Assembly (NCBI GenBank): GCA_905233375.1
Contig: CAJOEJ010000014.1
Location: forward strand, 1 to 60,857
Length of the DNA: 60,857 nt
Direction of reading: 5' to 3'
Source: Paludibacteraceae bacterium
GTDB taxonomy: Bacteria > Bacteroidota > Bacteroidia > Bacteroidales > Paludibacteraceae
Shown here: piece by piece, positions 17,021 to 26,073 of the stretch
How the letters are laid out: the number at the start of each line of letters is the position of its first letter
Numbering within the stretch: the first letter of the stretch is position 1
The notes under the pieces: generated by a model
The model's input: only the letters and a program-made list of their open reading frames with translations
Database searches by the model: none
What the model was told of the DNA's origin: nothing
Program-made: the position numbers and the translations under genes

Positions 17021-17964
17021 TGGGAAAGGGAAAAGGACAAATCACTCAGCTGCGTGAACACCTGCAGAAGTACTATCGTGCGCTACCGTGGATCACGCTT
17101 AAGGAATTCCTGCTGATCATCATCAGTACGATACCTTATGCGCTGACAGTCAACCAGCTACTGGTACCTCACGCTATCGTCGGAGGCGGCGTGACGGGTC
17201 TGTGCGAGATCATCTATTTCGCCACGAACACCTACGTGCCGATCTGGCTGAGCAGTGCGGCGATAAATGTGCTGCTGCTTATTGTCGCGGCAATTACCGT
17301 AGGCTGGCGCTATGCACTCCGGACCATCTGGGGCGTTATGTGGCTCACGATATGGCTGAAGATTATTCCGATTGCAACCGTTCCGCTTCTGACGGATCCG
17401 TTCATGGCGGTGGTCATCGGAGGTCTGTTCACGGGCTGTTTCTTAGGTATCTGTTTCCTCAATAACGGTTCCACCGGAGGCACTGATATCATCGCGATGA
17501 TCGTCAACAAGTACCATCATCTGCCGATGGGGCGCGTGTTGCTGTTTGCCGACATGACCGTCATCTCTTCGGCGTTCTTCCTGCCGACGGTACAGGCTGC
17601 GGGCACGCAAGGCGCAATCGAGAAGATATTGTTTGGTCTTACCTATACGTTCATGGCTTCTACGGCTGTCGACTGGGTAATGAACCGCATGCGGCAGTCC
17701 GTTCAGTTCATGATCTTCACGCAGAAACCCGAGGAGATAGCGGAGGCTATCCTGACGCAAGCTCACCGTGGATGCACCTTCCTCGAAGCGGAAGGAGGCT
17801 ATAACAAACAACCCATGAAAGTTGTTACCTGTATCGCCCGATCCTATGAGTCGGCTACAATCTTCCGTCTTGTGCGTGCTATCGACCCCAACGCTTTTGT
17901 CAGTCAGAGCCAGGTGCGCGGCGTGTTCGGACAAGGTTTCGACCCAATGGCTAATGGGAAATAA
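17020..17964 (+). CDS. YitT family membrane protein, copy 1
   Basis: Protein of 314 residues with about five or six membrane segments and the YitT pattern VPHAIVGGGVTGLCEIIYF near residue 50 and NNGSTGGTDIIAMIVNKY near 150. A soluble C-terminal DUF2179 domain follows (GCTFLEAEGGYNKQPMKVV, then VFGQGFDPM). The transported substrate of this family is not established. Its start is fused to the gcvP stop, and a second, clearly related gene follows 26 bp later. Confidence 0.9.
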   Translation: MGKGKGQITQLREHLQKYYRALPWITLKEFLLIIISTIPYALTVNQLLVPHAIVGGGVTGLCEIIYFATNTYVPIWLSSAAINVLLLIVAAITVGWRYALRTIWGVMWLTIWLKIIPIATVPLLTDPFMAVVIGGLFTGCFLGICFLNNGSTGGTDIIAMIVNKYHHLPMGRVLLFADMTVISSAFFLPTVQAAGTQGAIEKILFGLTYTFMASTAVDWVMNRMRQSVQFMIFTQKPEEIAEAILTQAHRGCTFLEAEGGYNKQPMKVVTCIARSYESATIFRLVRAIDPNAFVSQSQVRGVFGQGFDPMANGK

Positions 17965-17990
17965 CAATATAACAAAATATCGTCCGTCTT

Positions 17991-18974
17991 GTGAGATTAT
18001 TACGCTTCGACAAATATGTCAATCCGCATAACGCGCCGGTTAACTCGCGTTTGCACACGCTGTTTGATTATCTGGTTATCATCGTGGGGATCTTCCCGAT
18101 GGCGCTGATGGTCAACTGGGTGCTACTCCCCCATGCTTTTGTGGGTGGCGGACTGACGGGTATCTGTTCGGCGATCTATTATGTGACGGGCGGTCTGTTC
18201 CCATCGCTCTTTCCGGAGTACGGCGGTGCGATCCCTGTATGGTTGACGACATTCGTGTTCAATGCCATTCTGCTGGTGATCGCCGGTTTGACGGTCGGAT
18301 GGCGTTTCTGCATCCGGACTATGGTGGGTGTGGCTGCTATCACGTTCTGGTACAGGGTTATACCGGTGCTGCCCGAACCGATTATCGAAGACCCGTGGCT
18401 GGGTGCTATCATCGGCGGTTTTGTGTTCGGACTGAGTCTGGGATGCGTGCTGGCGGTGAACGGTTCGTCCGGCGGAACGGATATCGCGGCGATGATTGTG
18501 AACCACTATCACGACATATCGCTGGGTAATATCATGTTAGCCTGCGATGTCATCATCATCGCCTCGGCGTTCTTCCTGCCTTTGCCGGAAAATATGCAGA
18601 CAGAAGGGATCAACCCGACGTATATGCATATCAAGCGTGTGCTGTACGGTGTGTGCATGACCATATCGTACACCGTGGCGGTGGACTGGCTCATTGCGCG
18701 TGTACACCGTTCGGTGCATTTCCTGATCTATTCCGCCAAGTACGACGAGATAGCCACCGCTATCAATATCACGGTCAACCGCGGTGTGACGGTGCTTGAC
18801 GGAACAGGCTGGTACTCGAAACAACCGGTGAAGGTCATCTCGGTGCTTGTGCGCAAGCCGGAGAGTTCGCAGGTGTTGCGTATCGTGCATGAACTGGATC
18901 CTAATGCACTGGTCTCTATCGCCGATGTGGGAGGTGTGTTCGGCTCAGGATTTGACAAGATAAAAGTAAAGTGA
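17991..18974 (+). CDS. YitT family membrane protein, copy 2
   Basis: Protein of 327 residues starting at a GTG (17991). It has the same layout as copy 1: LLPHAFVGGGLTGICSAIYY, NGSSGGTDIAAMIVNHYH and a DUF2179 end with GVTVLDGTGWYSKQPVKVI and VFGSGFDKIK. The pair probably arose by tandem duplication and may form a hetero-oligomer. Compared with copy 1 it has a longer loop before the second segment (GGLFPSLFPEYGGAIPVWLT). Role unknown. Confidence 0.88.
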   Translation: MRLLRFDKYVNPHNAPVNSRLHTLFDYLVIIVGIFPMALMVNWVLLPHAFVGGGLTGICSAIYYVTGGLFPSLFPEYGGAIPVWLTTFVFNAILLVIAGLTVGWRFCIRTMVGVAAITFWYRVIPVLPEPIIEDPWLGAIIGGFVFGLSLGCVLAVNGSSGGTDIAAMIVNHYHDISLGNIMLACDVIIIASAFFLPLPENMQTEGINPTYMHIKRVLYGVCMTISYTVAVDWLIARVHRSVHFLIYSAKYDEIATAINITVNRGVTVLDGTGWYSKQPVKVISVLVRKPESSQVLRIVHELDPNALVSIADVGGVFGSGFDKIKVK

Positions 18975-19030
18975 ATTGACAATTGGACGATTTGACGATT
19001 GATTGACGAGTGAGATAAATTGACGATTGC
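18974..19030 (+). repeat. Degenerate TTGACGATT repeat
   Basis: The gap after the second yitT gene is built of variants of one word: ATTGAC (18975-18980), GGACGATT, TTGACGATT, TTGACGAG and TTGACGATT (19021-19029). Spacing between copies is 8 to 17 bp. It looks like a short-word expansion; no promoter is seen before the glycosyltransferase. Confidence 0.6.
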
Positions 19031-19058
19031 TTGTAAATCTGTAAGAAATCAATAGATT

Positions 19059-20027
19059 ATGGATATTTCAATTATAGTGCCTTTGTATAACGAGGCGGAG
19101 TCGCTGCCTAAACTCTATGAGTGGATAGCACGCGTGATGAAGGAGAACCAGTTCTCCTATGAGGTTATTTTTGTCAATGACGGCAGTACAGACACGTCGT
19201 GGGACGTGATTTGTAATTTGCAAGGGGACAATGTACAAAGTACAAAGGAAAGTCCCATCCGCGGAATCTGTTTCCGTCGTAACTATGGCAAGAGTGCGGC
19301 GTTGTACTGCGGATTCAAAGCGGCACAGGGGGATGTGGTCATCACGATGGATGCCGACCTGCAGGACAGCCCGGACGAGATACCGGAGTTGTACCGCATG
19401 ATCACCGCAGAGGGATATGATCTGGTGAGCGGCTGGAAACAGAAACGTTACGACAACAAACTGACGAAGAACCTGCCGTCCAAACTGTTCAATGCCACCG
19501 CACGCCGCGTGACCGGTATCCCGTTGCATGACATGAACTGCGGGCTCAAAGCCTACCGTCTTGAGGTGGTGAAGAATATCGAGGTGTTCAGCGAAATGCA
19601 CCGGTATATTCCTTATCTGGCGAAGAATGCCGGTTTTACCAGGATCGGCGAGAAAGTGGTCCAGCACCGCAAGCGCGAGTTCGGTTCCTCCAAGTTCGGT
19701 ATCAACCGCTTCGTGAACGGTTATCTGGACTTGATGACCTTGTGGTTCCTCAATAAGTTCGGCAAGCAGCCTATGCACTTCTTCGGACTGGTCGGCAGCC
19801 TGATGTTCTTCATCGGCTTTATAGCCGTGATCGTGGTGGGCGGAATGAAACTGTACGCCTTGTCTAACGGCGTTCCGGCGATGCTGGTCGGCGTGAACCC
19901 CTATTTCCATATCGCTATCCTGATGATGATTTTAGGCTGTATGCTGTTTCTCGCCGGTTTCCTGGCGGAGATCGTGATACGTAACAGTCCGTCGAGAAAC
20001 GATTATCTGATCAAAGAAGAAATTTGA
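19059..20027 (+). CDS. GtrB/DPM1-like membrane glycosyltransferase (GT2)
   Basis: Protein of 322 residues. The catalytic domain begins DISIIVPLYNEAESLPKLY and has VIFVNDGSTDTS, TMDADLQDSPDEIPE (DxD) and NYGKSAALYCGFKAA, the hallmarks of polyprenyl-phosphate glycosyltransferases. Two C-terminal membrane segments follow (FGLVGSLMFFIGFIAVIVVG and HIAILMMILGCMLFLAGFLA). Such enzymes put a sugar on undecaprenyl phosphate at the inner face of the membrane. Residues about 57-65 (DNVQSTKES) are encoded by a TACAAAG element in a loop between two strands. The next gene begins 5 bp later. Confidence 0.92.
   Translation: MDISIIVPLYNEAESLPKLYEWIARVMKENQFSYEVIFVNDGSTDTSWDVICNLQGDNVQSTKESPIRGICFRRNYGKSAALYCGFKAAQGDVVITMDADLQDSPDEIPELYRMITAEGYDLVSGWKQKRYDNKLTKNLPSKLFNATARRVTGIPLHDMNCGLKAYRLEVVKNIEVFSEMHRYIPYLAKNAGFTRIGEKVVQHRKREFGSSKFGINRFVNGYLDLMTLWFLNKFGKQPMHFFGLVGSLMFFIGFIAVIVVGGMKLYALSNGVPAMLVGVNPYFHIAILMMILGCMLFLAGFLAEIVIRNSPSRNDYLIKEEI
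19227..19249 (+). repeat. TACAAAG-type element, copy 2 (in frame)
   Basis: GACAATGTACAAAG then TACAAAGGA, encoding DNVQSTK inside the GtrB-like gene. The flanks GGGAC and GTCCC make a small inverted repeat around the element. Confidence 0.75.
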
Positions 20028-20032
20028 CAACC

Positions 20033-21268
20033 ATGTCTCAGTCGATAAGCGAACAAGTAATGACCATTGAACACGCCTTGGGTGAGCGCATGATCGAACA
20101 TGCGCAGGTTATTGTGCGTGGATGGTTGAGCGAATTGGGGGAGAATAACCGCTACGAGGAATCGTGTAACCGTATCCAGACTGAGTACCGTTCCTTGTGC
20201 CAGCAATGGTTAGTGCAGGGTGGTCCGGCTGTGGATGAAGCATTGGACAACCTGACCGGCGATATGTACGAGCTTTCCGATGCCGTGTTTGCGGATATAA
20301 GTATGGCTCGTGGCATGGCACCCCAGATGCACGGGTTCAATCCGGAGAACAAGCAGTCGGTGATAAATTATTTTGCGCATTGCGTGACGCTTAAACAGGA
20401 GGACTTGGACTGGTTGCGCCGTGTGGCGGATGACCCGGACAAGGCGGCGGTCGCGCTGCTTGCCGCTGGCGCATTGAGCAGTAACCTCCGGGATTATTTC
20501 CGGATAGACGCCTTGCTCACGCTCATTGATTGTATGAACGCCCAAACGGAAATGGTGGCGGACTCGTGCAAGGTGTTTGTCAGCACGTTGCTCATGCACT
20601 ATGACGTGCGTATAGATTATTTCCCGCAGATACAGGAGGCATTCCGTCAGACGGTCAGTGACATGGACGACGGCGGTGTCCGCATCTTAGAACTGATCGG
20701 CAAACTGATTCAGTACAGCAAAGAGAACGGACTGGAACTGTATGACCGCGGTGAGTACCGGTACGAATGGTTGCCGGAAGATGTGAAAAAGTTAATCGAG
20801 GTCACCGGCATGCGGGAGGAAGTTGATACCTTCCGGTCGTGGCTTCCCCATCTGGAGGAAGAATATCTGAATAATCTGGTGACGATCTTCCCCGAGACAT
20901 GGCTGTACAAACAAATGGTGGAGTTCGACGAGATGCGTGTACAGTATATCGCGCTGAGTTATCTGTATGCGGGCAGAATGGATCTGCTGTGGGACAGCCC
21001 GGACAAGGCAGAGGAGTGGCTGAAGGGAGAGTTGCGCAGTGAGACGCTTTTCGCCAGACATTATCTCAACTATGCGCATTGTATGATGCTCAAAGGTGAC
21101 CGGGTTATGGCATATGAGTATTACCTGCGGGCAAGAAAACGGTGCTTCAATTCCAAGGAATTCTTTGAGTTCTTCCGTCCGGACCGCCGTGCCCTCATCG
21201 ACCGGGGCGTTGCCGTGGAGGATGTCTATCTAATGGAAGATATGCTTCTGACCATAACTACTGAATAA
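20033..21268 (+). CDS. Unknown helical protein of the Bacteroidales type
   Basis: Protein of 411 residues, starting at ATG 20033 (MSQSISEQVMTIEHALGERM) rather than the TTG at 20024 in the overlap. No signal peptide or membrane segment. The sequence is largely helical and acidic; the last part (YLNYAHCMMLKGDRVMAYEY) looks like one or two TPR-type helical hairpins. No enzyme motif is recognised. It begins 5 bp after the GtrB-like gene, so the two are probably in one transcript. Its stop is directly next to the stop of the convergent PagL-like gene. Confidence 0.75.
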   Translation: MSQSISEQVMTIEHALGERMIEHAQVIVRGWLSELGENNRYEESCNRIQTEYRSLCQQWLVQGGPAVDEALDNLTGDMYELSDAVFADISMARGMAPQMHGFNPENKQSVINYFAHCVTLKQEDLDWLRRVADDPDKAAVALLAAGALSSNLRDYFRIDALLTLIDCMNAQTEMVADSCKVFVSTLLMHYDVRIDYFPQIQEAFRQTVSDMDDGGVRILELIGKLIQYSKENGLELYDRGEYRYEWLPEDVKKLIEVTGMREEVDTFRSWLPHLEEEYLNNLVTIFPETWLYKQMVEFDEMRVQYIALSYLYAGRMDLLWDSPDKAEEWLKGELRSETLFARHYLNYAHCMMLKGDRVMAYEYYLRARKRCFNSKEFFEFFRPDRRALIDRGVAVEDVYLMEDMLLTITTE

Positions 21269-22543
21269 TCAGAAGGCAACACCAAGACCGGCATCAATGA
21301 ATTCTGCGCGGACTCCGTGGGTCTTCAGCCCCAGCTGGATAAAGAAGTTGTCAACTACGTGGTACTTGAGTACGAACTGCATGTAACACCAGCCGTCCTG
21401 ATAATTGCTGGCATCCGTGAAATCGTATTTGTAGAATATGCCGCGGTTTAACGGAGTTCCTTTATCGTCCATCTCTTTGGCACCCTGACCTTTGTCCCAT
21501 GATTTTTTGCCGGTATAGGGCTCCAGGTTTTTGATCGGGTCGAACACATAGAAACCGACATGAAGACCGGCTGTCAGTTTGCCGATGATGAACTCGGGCT
21601 GGAGGCTTATTCCGACGCGGAAACAGTTCTCTAACTTGCTTTCCTTGAGATAGGTCTTGCCAAAATACGTTACCGTGGCATCGGGGTTGAGTGCTGCGAA
21701 CTCCTTGCTGACACAAGCATAGTAGCCGTCATAGAACGCATCGACACCTGCTCCGATACGGAAAATGGATACGGGCACCCAGTATGCTGCCAGTTTGACC
21801 GTCGCAGCACCGAAGAACTGCTGTCCGTTCTGGTTGTCGGCATAGTAATTCTGTTTGGCTCCTCCGGTAGCACTGAGTTCCAGAGCCCAGGGTTTGTCCA
21901 CTCCGTCATACAGGTGTCTGGGCACATCGGGTTCCGGGGCAGAGTAGTCCTTTGACTTCGGCAGATAGCGTACGCCGAGTTCGCCGGCGACCATATTATA
22001 CCCTGCGTTCGGATGCATGATACTGCCGTTGCTGATATGATGCCATCCGCCGTTGAGGGTGATTTCCCATCCGTTTTTGATCGGAAAATCCATGAACAGG
22101 TCCAAAGCCAGATAGGCGTTCAGCACGGATCCGACGGACTGGTTTGCCAGTTTAAACCCGCCGTCGATGTGATAGGGTTCGTATCCTTCTGGCAGCGTGT
22201 TCCGGTATGTTTTGGTGACAGCCGCCAGTCCGATGCCCGGGCGCACACCGATACGGAAATGTCTGCCGTTATAAAACGGCTGGTTCATGTACCCGTACAG
22301 AGCGAATGCTGAACCCAGCATGGCGTCGTTACCAAGGTTGTAATAGTTCAGCCCGATACCCACGGATGCGTTGTTCCATTGCTGGAGACAATGCCATTTT
22401 CCGGTAGGTTGAAACTCGACGCCGAATGAAGCGCCTAAAACGGGACGCTGAATGTACGGATCGACCTTGCCGTCCGACATCATAACGCCTCCTGCCCCGC
22501 TCAAATGGTAGGCAATTACTATGGATAAAAGGGTGTGTAACAT
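21269..22543 (-). CDS. PagL-like lipid A 3-O-deacylase (acyloxyacyl hydrolase family)
   Basis: Protein of 424 residues with a short signal peptide (MLHTLLSIVIAYHLSGAGG) and a beta-barrel pattern of alternating hydrophobic strands. The motif GWHHISNGSIMHPNAGYN at about residues 166-183 fits the PagL active site, with catalytic His169 and Ser171. PagL enzymes sit in the outer membrane and remove an acyl chain from lipid A. The second half (from about residue 230) adds a further barrel-like region, as in Bacteroides homologues, which are longer than the 180-residue Pseudomonas enzyme. It is divergent from murC with overlapping promoters. Confidence 0.82.
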   Translation of the reverse strand: MLHTLLSIVIAYHLSGAGGVMMSDGKVDPYIQRPVLGASFGVEFQPTGKWHCLQQWNNASVGIGLNYYNLGNDAMLGSAFALYGYMNQPFYNGRHFRIGVRPGIGLAAVTKTYRNTLPEGYEPYHIDGGFKLANQSVGSVLNAYLALDLFMDFPIKNGWEITLNGGWHHISNGSIMHPNAGYNMVAGELGVRYLPKSKDYSAPEPDVPRHLYDGVDKPWALELSATGGAKQNYYADNQNGQQFFGAATVKLAAYWVPVSIFRIGAGVDAFYDGYYACVSKEFAALNPDATVTYFGKTYLKESKLENCFRVGISLQPEFIIGKLTAGLHVGFYVFDPIKNLEPYTGKKSWDKGQGAKEMDDKGTPLNRGIFYKYDFTDASNYQDGWCYMQFVLKYHVVDNFFIQLGLKTHGVRAEFIDAGLGVAF

Positions 22544-22553
22544 TTTTCGGCGA

Positions 22554-22585
22554 CAAAATTACAAAAATATTTTGATATGTGCAAA
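22554..22585 (-). promoter_or_regulatory. Promoter of the PagL-like gene
   Basis: On the minus strand TTTG (22585-22582), 20 bp, TAATTTTG (22561-22554). It overlaps the divergent murC promoter almost fully. Confidence 0.75.
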
Positions 22586-22601
22586 ATTTTTTGTACCTTT
22601 G
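22571..22601 (+). promoter_or_regulatory. murC operon promoter
   Basis: TTTG (22571-22574), 19 bp, TACCTTTG (22594-22601). It lies downstream of the ATG at 22521, which rules that ATG out as the start of murC. Confidence 0.8.
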
Positions 22602-22622
22602 TGCCCAAATTGCGTAAAAAAG

Positions 22623-24032
22623 GTGAAGATTGCATCCAAAGACATACAAAACTACTTCTTTTTGGGTATCGGCGGTATTGGTATGAGTGCGTTAGCCCGT
22701 TATTTCCATCATGCGGGTTTTCGCGTGTACGGGTATGACCGTATTCCTTCTGCATTGACGAAGGAACTGGAGGATGCAGGTATAACCATCACGTATACGG
22801 ACGCTGAATGTCAGGTGCAAAGTCTAGGATTATCAGCGCTTGATACGCTTGTGGTCAGGACTCCGGCAGTACCCGAGGACAGCGTTATCTATACCTACCT
22901 GCGCGAACAGGGTTTTGAGATCATGAAGCGTGCGGAGGTGCTGGGTCAGGTGACGAGGCAGAAGAAAGCCCTTTGCGTGGCGGGTACGCACGGGAAGACG
23001 ACGACCAGCACGATGATCGCGCACCTGATGAAACCCGTGAATGCGTTTTTGGGCGGAATATGCATGAATGATCATACGAACCTGCTGCTGAGCGAGGACA
23101 GTCCTTATGTGGTGGTAGAGGCGGATGAGTATGACCGGTCGTTCCACCATCTGACACCATACATATCGGTGGTGACCGCCGTGGATGCGGATCATCTGGA
23201 TATCTACGGCACGGCTGAGGCTTACCGGGATGCTTTTGCGCACTATACCGGTCTGATCACCGGTGCATTGGTGATGAAGAAGGGCATAGAACTGAAACCA
23301 AGGCTGCAAGAAGGCGTGAAATGCTATACGTACGGCGTTGTGGAACCGTCCGCGGAAGACACTCCTTCCTCCTGTCTGCCGGATTTCTATGCGCACAATA
23401 TCCGTGTGACGAACGGGCAGATTTTCTTTGATTTCCATACTCCCGGTGAACCGATACGGGATATCCGTCTGGGTGTGCCTGTATGGGTGAACATCGAGAA
23501 TGCGGCGGCCGCGATGACAGTAGCGTTGCTGGTAGGTGTTCCCGTGGAGCAGATAAAGGAACGTGTGGCATCGTTCGAAGGCGTGTGGAGACGGTTTAAC
23601 ATACATGTCAACACACCGGATGTGACGTATATAGACGACTATGCCCACCATCCGCAGGAGATAGCTTCGACGATAGATTCGATCCGCAAGCTGTTTCCCG
23701 GAAGGAAACTGATCGGTATCTTCCAGCCGCATTTGTACACCCGCACGCGTGATTTTGCGGACGGCTTTGCGAGCGTATTGTCCACAATGGATGAGGTAGT
23801 GCTGCTGCCGATTTATCCGGCGCGCGAAGAACCGATAGCTGGCGTAGACAGCGAGATGCTGCTGCATAAGATGACGCATCCCCGCGCGTGCGTGGTACAA
23901 AAAGAGGAACTGGTCCGTTTTGTTCAGCAACGTGTGGCAGCCTGCACCGAACCGGTTGTGCTGTTGACGGTCGGAGCCGGCGATATAGACCGACTGGTAC
24001 CGCTTTTGGCGGAATCATTACATATTAACTAA
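22623..24032 (+). CDS. murC: UDP-N-acetylmuramate--L-alanine ligase
   Basis: Protein of 469 residues from the GTG at 22623. An upstream ATG at 22521 is in frame but precedes the promoter, and family similarity begins at YFFLGIGGIGMSALARYFHH. ATP site VAGTHGKTTTSTMIAHLM, central motif VVEADEYDRSF, and the ligase C-terminal motif DDYAHHPQEI are present. MurC adds L-Ala to UDP-MurNAc in the cytoplasm. murG, murD and ftsW, which often precede murC, are not here; the gene heads its own operon with ftsQ 12 bp downstream. Confidence 0.96.
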   Translation: MKIASKDIQNYFFLGIGGIGMSALARYFHHAGFRVYGYDRIPSALTKELEDAGITITYTDAECQVQSLGLSALDTLVVRTPAVPEDSVIYTYLREQGFEIMKRAEVLGQVTRQKKALCVAGTHGKTTTSTMIAHLMKPVNAFLGGICMNDHTNLLLSEDSPYVVVEADEYDRSFHHLTPYISVVTAVDADHLDIYGTAEAYRDAFAHYTGLITGALVMKKGIELKPRLQEGVKCYTYGVVEPSAEDTPSSCLPDFYAHNIRVTNGQIFFDFHTPGEPIRDIRLGVPVWVNIENAAAAMTVALLVGVPVEQIKERVASFEGVWRRFNIHVNTPDVTYIDDYAHHPQEIASTIDSIRKLFPGRKLIGIFQPHLYTRTRDFADGFASVLSTMDEVVLLPIYPAREEPIAGVDSEMLLHKMTHPRACVVQKEELVRFVQQRVAACTEPVVLLTVGAGDIDRLVPLLAESLHIN

Positions 24033-24044
24033 ACCCAATTAACT

Positions 24045-24785
24045 ATGAGTACAGCAACAATTATCTGGAAGTCTATCGGAACGGGGCTTGTCGCCTGCCT
24101 GCTGATAGGCGCCGTCGTATGGGGCTATCGAATGGCTCCCAGCGACGACCCCTGTGCGTCGCTGGAGATTACTATCAGCGACCGGGATGAACGAATGTAT
24201 CTGTCGGAGAAAGAGTTGTGCGATCTGTTGCGGGCGGATGACCTTTATCCGGTGGGACGCAAGCAGGATCTGGTGTCCCTGCACCGAATGGAGCAGACTG
24301 TCCGCCAGCATCCGATGGTACGAACGGCAGAGTGTTACATGACACCGAGACGGGAAGTACGAATCAAACTGACCCAGCGCGTGCCGTTACTGTTGGTTCA
24401 GAAACCCGGTGAACTCTATTTCATCGACACGGACCGCAAGGTGATGCCTTATCGCGAGACCGTCAAGGACAAAGTGCTGCGAGTGAGCGGTACAGTAAGC
24501 GCCCAGACAGCATCCACCCATCTGGCGGATTTTGCGCTTTGGTTACGGGACAATACCTATTGGCGGAGCCGGATCTGGCACGTGCAGGTAGAGAAACCGA
24601 ACAGTTATTACCTGTATCTGCGCGGCGAGCATATGCCCCGGATCGTGTTAGGCAGTATGTACGGATATGAACGCAAGTTGAACAAACTGCGTACGTTCAT
24701 GGACAACATCCCGCAAGAAGTTCAGGAGAAAAATTATCAGGAATTAGACATCCGCTTTCGCGGACAAGTAATAGGGAGGAAATGA
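24045..24785 (+). CDS. ftsQ: Cell division protein FtsQ/DivIB
   Basis: Protein of 246 residues with a single N-terminal membrane anchor (SIGTGLVACLLIGAVVWGYRM) and a periplasmic POTRA-like part (YLSEKELCDLLR ... HPMVRTAECYMTPRREVRIKL) and beta domain. FtsQ links early and late divisome proteins. Identification rests on its position between murC and ftsA as well as on this layout, since FtsQ sequences diverge strongly. ATGA overlap with ftsA at 24782-24785. Confidence 0.88.
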   Translation: MSTATIIWKSIGTGLVACLLIGAVVWGYRMAPSDDPCASLEITISDRDERMYLSEKELCDLLRADDLYPVGRKQDLVSLHRMEQTVRQHPMVRTAECYMTPRREVRIKLTQRVPLLLVQKPGELYFIDTDRKVMPYRETVKDKVLRVSGTVSAQTASTHLADFALWLRDNTYWRSRIWHVQVEKPNSYYLYLRGEHMPRIVLGSMYGYERKLNKLRTFMDNIPQEVQEKNYQELDIRFRGQVIGRK

Positions 24786-26071
24786 GTATGGCAAGAAAAC
24801 AACCCCAAACAGCGGATTCACTTCCTCTGGTAGCCCTTGATTTGGGCAGCGGCAGTGTCCGCGCCTTGGCAGCCCGGCGTATTGCACCGGATCTGTTTCA
24901 GATATTAGGCGTCGAGGAGCGTCCTCAGAAAATGGGCAATGTATGTGTGGAACAGGGTATCATCACTCAGTCGAGCAATGCCGGTTATGTTATCGCCGAA
25001 GTGCTCAAACTGCTGGCTAACCGTATCGGGATAGACGAGTTGCCTACGGCATTCGTGTCCGTGGGAGGACAGTCGATGCAGATTGTGGCGGTACATTCCA
25101 AACGCGACCAGGCGCGCAAGAAAGAGATCAGCCAGTCGCTGTTAGACGAGATGGAGCGGGAGTGCAAGGAGAAAATTGAATTGCGCAATCCGGAGGTGGC
25201 GGTATTAGGACTGGTTCCCAGTTATTTTATACTGGATGGCAAGGAGCAGGACGGTCTGCCGCGCCCGGACCAGCGTGCGGCGCTGGTGGAAGCGCATTAC
25301 ATCGCCTTCTACGGCCGTAAGACACTGGACACACAGTTGCAGAAAGCTTTTTCGCAAGCAGGGCGTAGTATTGAGCATGCCTTTGTCCGTCCGGAGACAC
25401 TGCTGTCGGCGTTTGCCACGTGCGACGGCAGTCAAGTATTATTGCACGGTTGCGCGGTGCTTGATATGGGTGCGCAGACCACCAGTCTGACGGTCTATAA
25501 AGCGGGTCAGTACCTGCTGAACAAAGTGGTTCCGAAGGGCGGCTACCATATCACCCGGATGCTGGAGCAGCAGGGACTGGACTTCCATACAGCGGAGGTG
25601 CTGAAGACCCAATACGGCGTTGCTTCCCCCGATCTGGTAGAACGGAACGTACGCCTGCGTGTGCCTGCCAGCCCCGAGTTGGGCGGCGATCTTGTCATCT
25701 CTTCCCATGAGCTGGCGGAAGCCATCGAACTGAAGTTGCAGGAGATACTCGCTCCCTTGTTGGAGGAGTTTGCCAAGGTTGAATCACGTATATCAACGCT
25801 GTATATAACGGGCGGAGGATGTATGATGCAAGGCATGGCGGAGTATATCCAGAGCCGCACCTCCGTGAAGGTGCAGTACGGAGCGCATAACCTGCTGCTC
25901 CACCGCGATACGGATGTGAAATACTTCTCTCCGCAATATACTGCTCTCGTGGGAACGGTTCTGCTGGGACAGGACTACCGCGACTCCCACAAGAACCAGC
26001 TGGTTCGCAAGCCCGGTTTCTTCGACCGCGTCAAAGAAAGTACATTAGACATGTTTATAGATCAACAATAA
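24782..26071 (+). CDS. ftsA: Cell division protein FtsA
   Basis: Protein of 429 residues. An actin-fold ATPase that tethers FtsZ to the membrane. LVALDLGSGSVRALAARR is phosphate loop 1, VLDMGAQTTSLTVYKAGQYL phosphate loop 2, and STLYITGGGCMMQGM the adenosine motif. The SHS2 (1C) insertion follows loop 1 (AFVSVGGQSMQIV). The end, RVKESTLDMFIDQQ, can form a weak amphipathic helix. A Shine-Dalgarno-like GGGAGGAAATG lies at the start, rare in this window. Confidence 0.95.
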   Translation: MSMARKQPQTADSLPLVALDLGSGSVRALAARRIAPDLFQILGVEERPQKMGNVCVEQGIITQSSNAGYVIAEVLKLLANRIGIDELPTAFVSVGGQSMQIVAVHSKRDQARKKEISQSLLDEMERECKEKIELRNPEVAVLGLVPSYFILDGKEQDGLPRPDQRAALVEAHYIAFYGRKTLDTQLQKAFSQAGRSIEHAFVRPETLLSAFATCDGSQVLLHGCAVLDMGAQTTSLTVYKAGQYLLNKVVPKGGYHITRMLEQQGLDFHTAEVLKTQYGVASPDLVERNVRLRVPASPELGGDLVISSHELAEAIELKLQEILAPLLEEFAKVESRISTLYITGGGCMMQGMAEYIQSRTSVKVQYGAHNLLLHRDTDVKYFSPQYTALVGTVLLGQDYRDSHKNQLVRKPGFFDRVKESTLDMFIDQQ

Positions 26072-26073
26072 TT

